Below are positions 42,542 through 51,125 of a stretch of 64,000 nt of DNA, in pieces (within the stretch, counting starts at the first letter, position 1; each line of letters opens with the position of its first letter). A model generated the notes under the pieces. The model saw only the letters and a program-made list of their open reading frames with translations. It had not been told where the DNA came from and made no database searches. Source of the stretch: Promicromonospora sp. Populi (lineage in GTDB: Bacteria > Actinomycetota > Actinomycetes > Actinomycetales > Cellulomonadaceae); the NCBI RefSeq assembly GCF_041081105.1, contig NZ_CP163528.1, positions 496,001-560,000 of the forward strand, in the 5' to 3' direction. The position numbers and the translations under genes are program-made.

Positions 42542-43582
42542 GTGACGGCGCACCCGCTCGGGGTGGGGATCGTCGGTATGGGCGGCATCGGGAGGATGCA
42601 CGCGAAGGCGCTGGGTGAGCTGGCGGGCCGGGCACGTCTCGTCGCGTCCAGCGGCGGGAGGGCCGAGGACCTCATGGGCGGGCCTGTGGAGCGTCTCGAT
42701 CCCGCCGAGGTCATCGCTCACCCCGACGTCGACGTGGTCGCGATCTGCACCCCGAGCGGGACGCACGCGGCGCTCGCGCTGGCAGCTCTGAAGGCCGGCC
42801 GGCACGTCGTCGTCGAGAAGCCGCTCGCACTGGACGTCGACGACGCGCTGCGCGTCGCGCGTGCCGCCCGTGAGCGCGGGCTGACGGTCTCGATGATTTC
42901 CCAGCGGCGCCTGGAGACCGAGCACGTGGCGCTCAAGAAGGCCATCGACGACGGGGCGCTGGGCGAGCTGCGGCTGGCGACGACCCACGTGCACTGGCAC
43001 CGCGACGACGACTACTACCGTGCCGCGCCCTGGCGCTCCACGGCGGAGCAGGGCGGCGGATCCTTGATGAACCAGGGCGTGCACAGCGTGGACCTGCTGC
43101 GCTGGCTGTGCGGTCCGGTCGAATCGGTGACAGCGCAGTCCGGCACGCTCGCGCACACGATCGCGGCCGAGGACACAACGGTGGCGACGCTCCGGTTCGC
43201 GTCCGGTGCGCTGGGTGTGGTGACCACGACGACGGCGACGCCGCCGGGGTTCCCGGCGACGATCTCCGTGTTCGGCTCGCGGGGGTCGGTCGAGCTCGGC
43301 CAGGGTGAGGTGCGGCGCTGGGACGTGCCGGGGGTGGCTGAGCCGGGGACGGGCAGCATCCCAAGCGGCGCGGCCGAGCCGCTCAGGATCGGGCACGCGG
43401 GACACCTGGCGCAGTGGACCCGGATCATCGACGCTCTCCAGACGTCCTCGCCGGTACCGGTCGGCGTAGACGACGCCCTGGAGACGGTCCGGCTGCTGTG
43501 CGCGATCGAGCTGGCCGCCGCGACCGGGGTGGTCGTACGGCCGGCGGAGCTGGGCCAGCTTGATCGGCGCCGCCGACGCTGA
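42542..43582 (+). CDS. Gfo/Idh/MocA-family NAD(P)-dependent oxidoreductase
   Basis: This 346-residue enzyme has the Rossmann motif VGIVGMGGIGRMHAKAL at residues 7-23, the family EKP motif in HVVVEKPLALDVDDA near residue 95, and HWHRDDDYY with QGVHSVDLLRWLCGP (residues 160-195) providing the usual catalytic Lys/His region. It should oxidise or dehydrate a sugar or cyclitol brought in by the transporter. GTG start, 28 bases after the ATPase stop. It is the last gene of the operon. Confidence 0.88.
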   Translation: MTAHPLGVGIVGMGGIGRMHAKALGELAGRARLVASSGGRAEDLMGGPVERLDPAEVIAHPDVDVVAICTPSGTHAALALAALKAGRHVVVEKPLALDVDDALRVARAARERGLTVSMISQRRLETEHVALKKAIDDGALGELRLATTHVHWHRDDDYYRAAPWRSTAEQGGGSLMNQGVHSVDLLRWLCGPVESVTAQSGTLAHTIAAEDTTVATLRFASGALGVVTTTTATPPGFPATISVFGSRGSVELGQGEVRRWDVPGVAEPGTGSIPSGAAEPLRIGHAGHLAQWTRIIDALQTSSPVPVGVDDALETVRLLCAIELAAATGVVVRPAELGQLDRRRRR

Positions 43583-43591
43583 TGCCGGGCC

Positions 43592-43783
43592 TCAGCCGGC
43601 GTCGAACCGCTCCTCGCCCTCCTTGTCGGGGTTGTCCTCGGGATGCTCGCCGGGTATCGCGTTCTCGTCCGCGGGATCTGTTGCCTCGTCCGAGGCGGGG
43701 TCCGTTGCCCGAACGGCTTCTGCCTGACGCTCGGCCAGCTCAGCAAACTCGGCGTCGTCCCGCGGTGTGTCGTTCTCACTCAT
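43592..43783 (-). CDS. Small acidic hypothetical protein
   Basis: A 63-residue, very acidic protein (MSENDTPRDDAEFAELAER at the start, DPADENAIPGEHPEDNPDK near the end) with no Cys and no hydrophobic segment; probably disordered. GGAGGAA stands just before the ATG, a strong argument that it is translated. It sits convergent to the oxidoreductase operon with only 9 bases between stops. Family not recognised. Confidence 0.6.
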   Translation of the reverse strand: MSENDTPRDDAEFAELAERQAEAVRATDPASDEATDPADENAIPGEHPEDNPDKEGEERFDAG

Positions 43784-43898
43784 GCTGATTCCTCCGGAGC
43801 CCGATGGCGGCCGCACAGCCGTGCGACTGCTTTCGACGCTACTGGGACCGCGCTGCACTCGCACCCAGGCTCGGGAGCCCCCGGCGAGATCTGCCGGT

Positions 43899-44861
43899 CT
43901 ACAGCTTGCGCAGGCGCTCTACCAGCGGGCCGGCGGCCTCAGCGAGGAAGCGGTCCTGGTTGTGCTCGCCCACCTGGACGATCGCGAGGTCTGTGAACCC
44001 GGCGTCCAGGAACGGGCGGGCGCTCTCGGCGAGCTTGTCGAGGTCTGGCCCGCAGGCGATCGCCGACGCCACGTCCTCCGGCCGTACGAACTGCGAGGCC
44101 GCTGTGAATCCGGCTGGTGTCGGCAGGTCCGCGTTCACGGACCAGCCACCGCCGAACCAGCGAAACTGCTCGTGCGCTCGCTCGATCGCGGCCTCCTCGT
44201 CCGGGTCCCAGCACACCGGCACCTGGCCGTACGCCCGGGAGCTTCCCGGGTGTACACCGGACCACTCGCGCACGAGGTCGCCGTCGGGCTGCACCTGGAC
44301 CAGGTGGTCCGCGAGCGGTGCGAACCGCTCGACCCCGTGCTCGCCGGACACTGCGATGCCGATCTCGACCCCGGCGTCCGGCACGTCCCAGAGGCGTGCA
44401 GAGTCGACACGGAAGTAGTCGCCCTCCCAGGTGACCAGCTCGCCGGTGAGGAGCTCGCGGATGATGTGCGCCGCCTCCTCGAGCATGTCCTGCCGCACGG
44501 CGATGCTGGGCCAGCCCTCGCCGATGACGTGCTCGTTCAGGTTCTCGCCGGAACCGAGTCCGAGGGTGAACCGGCCGTCGGCGAGGAGCTGGAGGGTCGC
44601 CGCCTGCTGTGCAACGACGGCCGGGTGGTACCGCATCGTCGGGCAGGTCACGAAGGTCATCAGCTCGACCCGGCTCGTGGCTTGCGCCACGGCGCCCAGC
44701 AGCACCCAGGCGTTGGGTGCATGGCCCTGCTCCGTGAGCCAAGGGGAGTAGTGGTCGCTCGATACCTCGAAGTCGAAGCCGACGTCCTCGGCTGCCACGG
44801 CGTGCCGGACCAGCTCTCGCGGTCCGCTCTGCTCGGTCATGAGCGTGTACCCGATGCGCAT
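43899..44861 (-). CDS. F420-dependent LLM-class oxidoreductase (TIGR03557-like)
   Basis: This 320-residue luciferase-like TIM barrel protein probably uses coenzyme F420. Signatures are IGYTLMTEQSGPRELVRHAV at the start, FDFEVSSDHYSPWL near residue 30, TCPTMRYHPAVVAQQAATL near 74 and LGLGSGENLNEHVIG near 102. These fit the TIGR03557 group, whose substrates are not established. GAAGGGAG precedes the ATG. A relative with the same SGENLNEHV-type loop, GSGEYLNEHV, is encoded at 47851-48813. Confidence 0.88.
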   Translation of the reverse strand: MRIGYTLMTEQSGPRELVRHAVAAEDVGFDFEVSSDHYSPWLTEQGHAPNAWVLLGAVAQATSRVELMTFVTCPTMRYHPAVVAQQAATLQLLADGRFTLGLGSGENLNEHVIGEGWPSIAVRQDMLEEAAHIIRELLTGELVTWEGDYFRVDSARLWDVPDAGVEIGIAVSGEHGVERFAPLADHLVQVQPDGDLVREWSGVHPGSSRAYGQVPVCWDPDEEAAIERAHEQFRWFGGGWSVNADLPTPAGFTAASQFVRPEDVASAIACGPDLDKLAESARPFLDAGFTDLAIVQVGEHNQDRFLAEAAGPLVERLRKL

Positions 44862-45055
44862 GGACTTGCTCCCTTCCTCGCGGTTCGTTCACGACCATAG
44901 GCAGGGTCGTGGCCCACTCGCCTTCCGGGACCGGCGGACCCGAACGGGTCGTCTTTCGGGTCAGGTCATGCACCGCCCACACGATCGCTTTCGTTCGGAA
45001 AGGCCCCGATGAATTGACGCTGCGGTAGCCGGTGGTCGAGCGTTTCCGCCACCAG

Positions 45056-45079
45056 GAGCCCTTCAATGGGGAAGGGCTC
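45056..45079 (+). promoter_or_regulatory. 5' leader hairpin of the GH6 gene
   Basis: GAGCCCTTC (45056-45064) pairs with GAAGGGCTC (45071-45079) around 6 bases, extendable by CCA/TGG with one bulge. It ends 22 bases before the ATG, just ahead of the ribosome binding site GAGAGGA. The 240-base gap upstream holds no other gene. Confidence 0.45.
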
Positions 45080-45101
45080 TGGAGTCAGAGAGGACTCCGA
45101 A

Positions 45102-46046
45102 ATGCGCATCCTGAAGACCTTCGCCGCAGTGCTGGCGGCGACCATCGTCCTGGTGCCGGCCGCACCCGCCGTAGCGGCCGACCCGATCAGTCTGACCAGT
45201 GGTTTTTACGTCAATCCCAACTCGCTGCCCGCCCTCTGGGCCCGCAACAACTCCGGTGATGCCCGAGCGGCCCGGATCCAGGCTTCGATCGGGTCCAAGC
45301 CGATCGCCCGCTGGTTCGGCAACGACGCCGCGATCGCTACCACCGTGGCCAACTACACCGGAGCGGCGGACGGGCAGGACAAGCTGCCGGTCCTGGTCGC
45401 CTACAACATCCCGGACCGGGACATCTGCGCGGGCCACTCCGGTGGTGGTGCGGGCAGCGCCGGCGCGTACCGGACCTGGATCTCCAGCTTTGCGGCCGGG
45501 ATCGGCAGCAAGCCGGCGGTGGTGATCATCGAGCCGGACGCGCTGAACGGCATGGACTGCATGACGCAGGCGCAGAAGGACGAACGGCTCGCCATGTTGC
45601 TCTATGCGACCCAGATGTTCCAGCAGAAGGCACCGAACACCTACGCCTACCTTGACGCCGGGAACTCGGGCTGGACCAACGCGTCCACGATCGCCTACCG
45701 GCTGAACCAGGCCGGTATCGGCAACATTCGCGGCTTCTCGGTGAACGTCTCGAACTTCTACACGACCAACGAGTCGATCAGCTACGCGAGCTCGGTCAAC
45801 AGCTACCTCGGTACGACGAAGCCGTTCGTGATCGACACCAGCCGCAACGGCAACGGCCACGGCGATGGCTGGTGCAACCCGGCCGGCCGCAGGCTCGGCG
45901 TGACCGCACAGACCGGCGGCGGCGCCGAGATGCGCTTGTGGGTCAAGACCCCCGGCGTCTCCGACGGCCCGTGCGGAACCGCCCCGTCCGTCCCGGCCGG
46001 CACCTTCGATCCCGGTCTTGCCGTCCGGCTGATCGACGGTTCATAA
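45102..46046 (+). CDS. Secreted GH6 cellulase (endoglucanase type)
   Basis: This 314-residue exported enzyme cuts beta-1,4-glucan with inversion. The signal peptide is ILKTFAAVLAATIVLVPAAP with cleavage near AVAAD. GH6 motifs are LPVLVAYNIPDRD near residue 105, VVIIEPDALNGMDC near 143 (general acid region) and KPFVIDTSRNGNG near 243 (base region). The usual RDC reads RDIC here. It is a lone catalytic domain without a cellulose-binding module. ATG 45102 is chosen for the GAGAGGA site; the ATG at 45066 lies in the leader hairpin. Confidence 0.92.
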   Translation: MRILKTFAAVLAATIVLVPAAPAVAADPISLTSGFYVNPNSLPALWARNNSGDARAARIQASIGSKPIARWFGNDAAIATTVANYTGAADGQDKLPVLVAYNIPDRDICAGHSGGGAGSAGAYRTWISSFAAGIGSKPAVVIIEPDALNGMDCMTQAQKDERLAMLLYATQMFQQKAPNTYAYLDAGNSGWTNASTIAYRLNQAGIGNIRGFSVNVSNFYTTNESISYASSVNSYLGTTKPFVIDTSRNGNGHGDGWCNPAGRRLGVTAQTGGGAEMRLWVKTPGVSDGPCGTAPSVPAGTFDPGLAVRLIDGS

Positions 46047-46055
46047 CCCACGGTC

Positions 46056-46092
46056 GGCCCCTTCCGCGGACTCCTGGGACGCGGAAGGGGCC
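46056..46092 (+). terminator. Terminator after the GH6 gene
   Basis: GGCCCCTTCCGC (46056-46067) pairs with GCGGAAGGGGCC (46081-46092), 10 bases past the stop and before the GH13 gene. Confidence 0.78.
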
Positions 46093-46129
46093 CGGTTGCG
46101 AGTGGTATGTGCCGCCGTACGTTGGGGCG

Positions 46130-47854
46130 ATGCGATCCTCCTGGTACTCCGACGCCGTCATCTACCAGCTCGATCCACGCCTCTTTGCCGACTCGAACGA
46201 AGACGGCTGGGGCGACCTGCGCGGCATCACCGAGCGTCTGCACTACGTGCGCGGGCTCGGTGCCACGTGCGTGTGGATGTTGCCCTTCTACGCCTCGCCC
46301 TTCCGCGACGGCGGATACGACGTCGCGGACCACCTCGCCGTCGACCCACGCCTGGGCGACCTGGCCGACATGGCCCACCTGCTCGAGGCCGCCGAGGACC
46401 TCGGCCTGCACGTCCTGGTCGAGCTCATCGCCCAGCACACCTCCGACCAGCACCGCTGGTTCCAGGAGGCGCGGCAGGACCGGAACTCGCCGTATCGCGA
46501 CTACTACATCTGGGCCGACGAGCCGAACAGTGACATCAAGCCGATGTTCCCCGACGTCGAGCCCAAGACCTGGACCTGGGACGACGAGGCGCAACAGTTC
46601 TACCGGCACGCCTTCTACGCGCACGAGCCGGACCTGGCGCTCGACAACCCGCGCGTCCGGGACGAGCTGTACCGCATCGTCGCGTTCTGGCTGCGCCTGG
46701 GCGTCTCGGGCTTCCGGGTGGACGCCATGCCGATGATGCTCGAGCGGGCCCGCGCCGCCCGACCGGACACCGACGGCCAGTGGCTCGTGCGCGACATGCG
46801 CGCCGCCGTGTCCGGGCAACGCACGGGGGCCGTGCTGCTCGGCGAGGTGGACGAGGCACCGGCCGAGGCCGCCCAGTACTTCGGGTCCGACGGCCAGGGC
46901 ATGACGATGCTGCTCGACTTCTGGACGAACAACCACCTCTTCCTCGCCCTGGCCCGCGGCCAGGCCGAGCCGCTGGAGCGGGCGCTGCGCAATCAGCCAG
47001 CCCCACCGGACGGCGCGACGTACGCGCACTGGCTGCGCAACAACGACGAGCTGAACCTGGTCCGGCTCGCGGAGGACGAGCGCACGGAGGTGCTCGATGC
47101 CTTCGCTCCCGAGGACTCGATGCGGGTCTACGGCCGCGGCATCCGGCGGCGCCTGGCCCCCATGCTCGACGGCGACCCGCGCCGCATCGCCCTGGCGCAC
47201 GCCGTGATGCTCTCCCTGCCCGGGCCGCCGGTGCTGCGGTACGGCGACGAGATCGGGATGGGCGACAACCTCGATCGGCTGGAGCGCGAGGCTGTCCGTA
47301 CGCCGATGCAGTGGTCGACGACGCCGTCGGCGGGCTTCTCGAACGCCGCACCGGAGAAGTTCCAGGCGCCCGTGGTCACCGGTCCCTACGGCCCCGAGCA
47401 CGTGAGCGTGGACGAGCAGAACGTGCGCGACGGTTCGCTGCTGCACCGGGTGGGCGCCCTGGTGCGTGCCCGGCTGGGGTTGAGCGAGCTCGGCCGGGTC
47501 CGCCCGGAACCGTGGGACCTGGGCGTCCCGTCCGTCCTGGCGCTGCGCTACCAGGTCGCGGAGTCCAGCGTGCTCCTGCTGGCCAACCTGGCCGACGAGG
47601 ATGTGGTCGCCAGCCTGCCCGCCGACGAGGTCTTGACCCTCGATGCGGGGCTCGCGCGCTACGTCGACGTGCACGTGGACCAGGACTACGCCCCCATCGA
47701 GGCCGACGGGCGCATCCCGATCGCCGGGTACGGCTACCGGTGGCTGCGGCGCACGATCGACGGCGACGCGGTCGGCAACTCGGCAGTCGAAACGGCCGGT
47801 GAGCCTGTCGACGGGACCTCCGGCAGCGCCTCCGACAGCAAGGACAACGCATGA
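46130..47854 (+). CDS. GH13 enzyme related to trehalose synthase, with altered catalytic motifs
   Basis: This 574-residue alpha-amylase-family protein is closest in plan to trehalose synthase/maltose glucosyltransferase: WYSDAVIYQLDPRLFADSNE at the start, DGGYDVADHLAVDPRLG near residue 65. The nucleophile Asp is in GFRVDAMP (near residue 197) and the acid Glu in LLGEVDEA (near 238). Two usual motifs differ: the NHTSDQH run is QHTSDQH, preceded by VEL instead of VDL, and the RNHDEL run is RNNDEL, so the transition-state His is replaced by Asn. No maltokinase domain. Its TGA overlaps the next ATG, tying it to the LLM oxidoreductase. Confidence 0.83.
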   Translation: MRSSWYSDAVIYQLDPRLFADSNEDGWGDLRGITERLHYVRGLGATCVWMLPFYASPFRDGGYDVADHLAVDPRLGDLADMAHLLEAAEDLGLHVLVELIAQHTSDQHRWFQEARQDRNSPYRDYYIWADEPNSDIKPMFPDVEPKTWTWDDEAQQFYRHAFYAHEPDLALDNPRVRDELYRIVAFWLRLGVSGFRVDAMPMMLERARAARPDTDGQWLVRDMRAAVSGQRTGAVLLGEVDEAPAEAAQYFGSDGQGMTMLLDFWTNNHLFLALARGQAEPLERALRNQPAPPDGATYAHWLRNNDELNLVRLAEDERTEVLDAFAPEDSMRVYGRGIRRRLAPMLDGDPRRIALAHAVMLSLPGPPVLRYGDEIGMGDNLDRLEREAVRTPMQWSTTPSAGFSNAAPEKFQAPVVTGPYGPEHVSVDEQNVRDGSLLHRVGALVRARLGLSELGRVRPEPWDLGVPSVLALRYQVAESSVLLLANLADEDVVASLPADEVLTLDAGLARYVDVHVDQDYAPIEADGRIPIAGYGYRWLRRTIDGDAVGNSAVETAGEPVDGTSGSASDSKDNA

Positions 47855-48813
47855 CCGCCATCGGTTTCCACGTCTCCCACGAGCAGCTCCACCCGACCGA
47901 GGGCCTGCGCGTGTCCCGGCTCGCTCAGGACGCCGGCTTCGACGCCGCGATGTGCTCCGACCACCTGGCCCCGTGGAGCGAGCGGCAGGGCGAGTCGGGC
48001 TTCACGTGGTCCTGGCTCGGGGCCGCGCTCGCCACTACCGACCTGTCGTTCGGCACGGTGTGCGCGCCCGGTCAGCGCTACCACCCCGTGATCGTGGCGC
48101 AGGCGATCGCGACGCTCGGGGCGATGTACCCGGGCCGGTTCTGGGTTGCGCTCGGCTCCGGCGAATACCTCAACGAGCACGTGACCGGAGACCCCTGGCC
48201 GGCAAAGGCCGAGCGTGACGCTCGCCTGGTGGAGTGCGTCGAGGTGATCCGGGCGCTGCTGCGCGGCGAGGAGGTCGACCACACCGGCCGGGTCGTCGCG
48301 CGCCAGGCGCGGCTGTGGACGCTGCCAGAGGTTTTGCCCGCGCTGATCGGTCCGGCACTGACCCCCGCAACGGCTGGCCGCCATGCCGCCTGGGCGGACG
48401 GCCTCATCACCGTGAACAAGCCGGTGGAGGAGGTGCGGCAGGTCATCGATGCCTACCGGGAGGCGGGCGGTGCGGGAGAGGTCGCCCTGCAAGTGCATAT
48501 CGCGTGGGCCCCGACGTCGGCGGAGGCCGAGGCCGTCGCGATCGACCAGTGGAGCACGATCACCGGCCCGCCCCACGTGACCGAGGACACCCCCACGACA
48601 GCCGCGTTCGACGCGCTCGGCCGCAACGTCGGGATCGCGGATGTGCGCCGCGCCGTCCTGGTGTCCGCCGACCTCGGTGAGATCACCGCGCGGTTGGCCG
48701 AGCTGCGCGATGCAGGCGCCGACCGCCTCTACCTGCACCAGGTGGGCCGGCAACAGGACGCGTTCATCGAGACCTTCGCCGAACACGTCCTGCCTGCGCT
48801 GAGAGGCGAGTGA
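47851..48813 (+). CDS. LLM-class oxidoreductase (TIGR03885-like)
   Basis: This 320-residue luciferase-like protein starts IGFHVSHEQLHPTEGLRVSR and has AAMCSDHLAPWSERQGESGF near residue 31, GQRYHPVIVAQAIATLGAMYPG in parts near 70-92 and GSGEYLNEHVTG near 100. The TIGR03885 group is often found beside GH13 trehalose synthase-like genes in actinobacteria, as here with an ATGA overlap. It probably binds F420 or FMN. The link to glycan metabolism is not explained. Confidence 0.86.
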   Translation: MTAIGFHVSHEQLHPTEGLRVSRLAQDAGFDAAMCSDHLAPWSERQGESGFTWSWLGAALATTDLSFGTVCAPGQRYHPVIVAQAIATLGAMYPGRFWVALGSGEYLNEHVTGDPWPAKAERDARLVECVEVIRALLRGEEVDHTGRVVARQARLWTLPEVLPALIGPALTPATAGRHAAWADGLITVNKPVEEVRQVIDAYREAGGAGEVALQVHIAWAPTSAEAEAVAIDQWSTITGPPHVTEDTPTTAAFDALGRNVGIADVRRAVLVSADLGEITARLAELRDAGADRLYLHQVGRQQDAFIETFAEHVLPALRGE

Positions 48814-48955
48814 GTCTCGACGGCGTCAGGCTGGTCGGGTACGCAAGCGATCGACCGGTTCAGGCCGCCGTCTCGGCTGCCGGTCCCGTGACATGGCGAA
48901 ACTCTGCTGGATTCGGTTCCCGAGATCCGGGCACCGAGGAACGAAGGGAAAGCTG

Positions 48956-49162
48956 ATGAGCGCAGGCGACAAGGTCCAGAACGCGGCGGAGAAGGGCCTC
49001 GGCAAGGCGAAGGAAGCCGTCGGGGAGGCGACCGACAACGAGCGGCTCGCAGCCGAGGGCCGGGCCGAGCAGGCCGAGGCAGACCTCAAGGACGCGGGGG
49101 AGAAGGTCAAGGACGCGGCGCAGGACGCCAAGGACGCGGCCAAGGATGCGTTCGGGAGGTAA
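48956..49162 (+). CDS. CsbD-family stress protein
   Basis: This 68-residue hydrophilic protein matches the CsbD family: GDKVQNAAEKGLGKAKEAVG followed by NERLAAEGRAEQAEADLKDA and an Ala/Lys/Asp-rich helix. Such proteins accumulate under general stress; function unknown. GAAGGGAAAG lies before the ATG. A terminator hairpin follows 11 bases after the stop. Confidence 0.9.
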   Translation: MSAGDKVQNAAEKGLGKAKEAVGEATDNERLAAEGRAEQAEADLKDAGEKVKDAAQDAKDAAKDAFGR

Positions 49163-49172
49163 CCCCGACCGC

Positions 49173-49201
49173 GGGTGAGGCCGCACCCGGCGGCCTCACC
49201 C
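49173..49201. terminator. Bidirectional terminator between csbD-like and SDR genes
   Basis: GGGTGAGGCCG (49173-49183) pairs with CGGCCTCACCC (49191-49201) around 7 bases between convergent genes. Confidence 0.78.
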
Positions 49202-49225
49202 GGGGGGCCGGGTAAGCCAGCAGGC

Positions 49226-50086
49226 TCAGAAGACCGGCTTGCCGCCGGTCACGCCCAGCACCGTCCCGGAGACATAGGACGCCGTCACTGGTGACGCCAG
49301 GAACACGAACGCCGGCGCCACCTCGGCGGGCTGGCCGGCCCGGCCCAAGGGAGTGTCCGCGCCGAACGACGTGATCTTTTCCTCGGTCTGGGTAGCCGGC
49401 TGCAACGGCGTCCAGATCGGGCCCGGCGCCACCGCGTTCACGCGGATCCCCCGCGGACCCAGTTCCGCGGCGAGGTTCACCGTGAGGTTGTTGATCGCGG
49501 CCTTCGTAGCCGCGTAGTCGAGCAAGGTGGTCGACGGCTGGAACGCCTGGATCGACGAGTTGTTGATGATCGACCCGCCGTCGCCGATGTGTTCGAGCGC
49601 CGCCTGCGTCACCCAGAAGAGCGCGTACAGGTTGGTCTTGAGCACGCGGTCCAGGTCGGCGGTCGTCACGTCCGCGATCGACTCACGCCGCGCCATCTGA
49701 TAGCCCGCGTTGTTGACCAGCACGTCCAGGCCGCCCAGCTCGCCTGCCGCCCGGTGCGCGACGCCGCGTGCGGTGGCCTCGTCCTGCAGATCGCCGGGGA
49801 GAAGGACGCACTGGCGCCCTGCCGCGCGCACCCACTGGGCCGTCGTTGTGGCGTCCTGCTCCTCCTCGGGGAGATAGGACACGGCGACGTCGGCCCCTTC
49901 GCGCGCGAAGGCGATGGCCACCGCACGACCGATGCCGGAGTCGCCACCGGTCACCAGAGCCTTGTAGCCGACGAGCTTCTCGCTGCCGACGTAGCTCTCC
50001 TCGCCGTGGTCCGGTGTCGGGGTCATCTGCTCGGTCGAACCGGGCGGTTCCTGCTGCTGCGGGGGAAAAGACTGGTCCTGGTTCAT
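49226..50086 (-). CDS. SDR-family oxidoreductase (YghA/general stress protein 39-like)
   Basis: This 286-residue short-chain dehydrogenase has the NAD(P) motif VTGGDSGIGRAVAIAFA near residue 46, DVLVNNAG near 121, the catalytic Ser in IINNSSIQAF and the YxxxK pair in LLDYAATKAAINNL near residue 184. The Gln/Pro-rich leader of 40 residues (QDQSFPPQQQEPPG) is typical of the general-stress subgroup. GGAGGG precedes the ATG. Substrate unknown. Confidence 0.9.
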   Translation of the reverse strand: MNQDQSFPPQQQEPPGSTEQMTPTPDHGEESYVGSEKLVGYKALVTGGDSGIGRAVAIAFAREGADVAVSYLPEEEQDATTTAQWVRAAGRQCVLLPGDLQDEATARGVAHRAAGELGGLDVLVNNAGYQMARRESIADVTTADLDRVLKTNLYALFWVTQAALEHIGDGGSIINNSSIQAFQPSTTLLDYAATKAAINNLTVNLAAELGPRGIRVNAVAPGPIWTPLQPATQTEEKITSFGADTPLGRAGQPAEVAPAFVFLASPVTASYVSGTVLGVTGGKPVF

Positions 50087-50190
50087 GTGCCCTCCGTGGT
50101 CGGGATAATTCACCATGGGGCAGCCTCAGGTGACTCGCATGCGCGACCGGACGGTGCGTCCGCTCGCCCTCCGGTCGGACGGGTCTTGGG

Positions 50191-50604
50191 TCAGGCGACC
50201 TGGTCGCCCGGCAGCGTGGCAGACGGCGGTTCCTGCCGGTCTACCGGACGGATGGTGCCCAGGGCGTGCGCCAGCGTGTCCTGGACGACGTCCTCCACGG
50301 CGTGGGTCTGCAGGTTGGCGTCGAACCGCAGCGCGGCCATGACCTGGTCGGCCATCACCCGCACAGGGATGTGAGCCTCGCAGGCGGCGTCGAGCAGCAC
50401 CTGAGCGGCTTGGTCGTCGTCGACGCGCCGGGCAACGACGATCACGCTCTTGGCGCGCTCGATCATCGTCTCGCCGACGAGGACGGGACTCACCGTGCGT
50501 TCTGACTGACCCTGGTTGCGACCAAGGTTGTCGCCCACCAACGGGGCCGGCACGGAACGACCGGCATCGGCTTCGGTGCCGGGGTCGGGATGGGTGAGTG
50601 TCAT
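50191..50604 (-). CDS. ANTAR-domain protein
   Basis: This 137-residue protein has an ANTAR RNA-binding domain at about residues 44-92 (ETMIERAKSVIVVARRVDDD, QAAQVLLDAACEAHIPVRV). The N-terminal 40 residues and C-terminal 35 are polar and without a sensor domain. ANTAR proteins bind hairpins in nascent RNA and prevent termination; its partner or target is unknown. GGAGG precedes the ATG, and its promoter region is unusually AT-rich (CATAATAGTA near 50657). A second ANTAR protein is encoded 0.5 kb away. Confidence 0.75.
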   Translation of the reverse strand: MTLTHPDPGTEADAGRSVPAPLVGDNLGRNQGQSERTVSPVLVGETMIERAKSVIVVARRVDDDQAAQVLLDAACEAHIPVRVMADQVMAALRFDANLQTHAVEDVVQDTLAHALGTIRPVDRQEPPSATLPGDQVA

Positions 50605-50708
50605 ACGAGCCTCCAGGCCGTCCGGACCTGGAGCCGTTTCATGACTCCGTCTTTTGCATAATAGTACGAATCAGACTCTATGGACAGCCCTTGGCGGGCG
50701 CGACCCGA

Positions 50709-51008
50709 TCAGGCGGCGCACTCCGTGCAGATCATCTGACCGCTCTTCTCGTAAGCCAGCTGGCTGCGGTGGTGCACGAGGAAGCAGCTCGGACAGGTGA
50801 ACTCGTCCGCCTGTCGCGGCAGCACACGTACCGCTAGCTCCTCGCCGGACAGATCGGCGCCCGGGAGCTCAAAGCCCTCGGCCGCTTCGGTCTCGTCCTG
50901 ATCCACAACGCCCGAGGACTTGTCAGATCGATGCGCCTGCAGCTCCTGGATCGAGTCCTGCTCGACATCCTCATCAGTCTTACGCGGGGCGTCGTAGTCA
51001 GTTGCCAT
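50709..51008 (-). CDS. DUF4193 zinc-ribbon-like protein
   Basis: This 99-residue acidic protein matches DUF4193, an actinobacteria-specific family: MATDYDAPRKTDEDV at the start and two CxxC pairs at the end, CPSC and CTEC, separated by FLVHHRSQLAYEKSGQMI, which should bind zinc. The role is unknown, though family members are widely conserved. GGAGAACACC precedes the ATG. Confidence 0.88.
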   Translation of the reverse strand: MATDYDAPRKTDEDVEQDSIQELQAHRSDKSSGVVDQDETEAAEGFELPGADLSGEELAVRVLPRQADEFTCPSCFLVHHRSQLAYEKSGQMICTECAA

Positions 51009-51125
51009 GTGGTGTTCTCCGTCAGTGATCGGGCCATCAGAGAGCTTGCAGTGCCCACCTTCGCGTGTGGTTCGCTCACTCGCACGCCGAGCGTGCGACG
51101 GCACACGGCGCCGCTGTGCCCGTCA

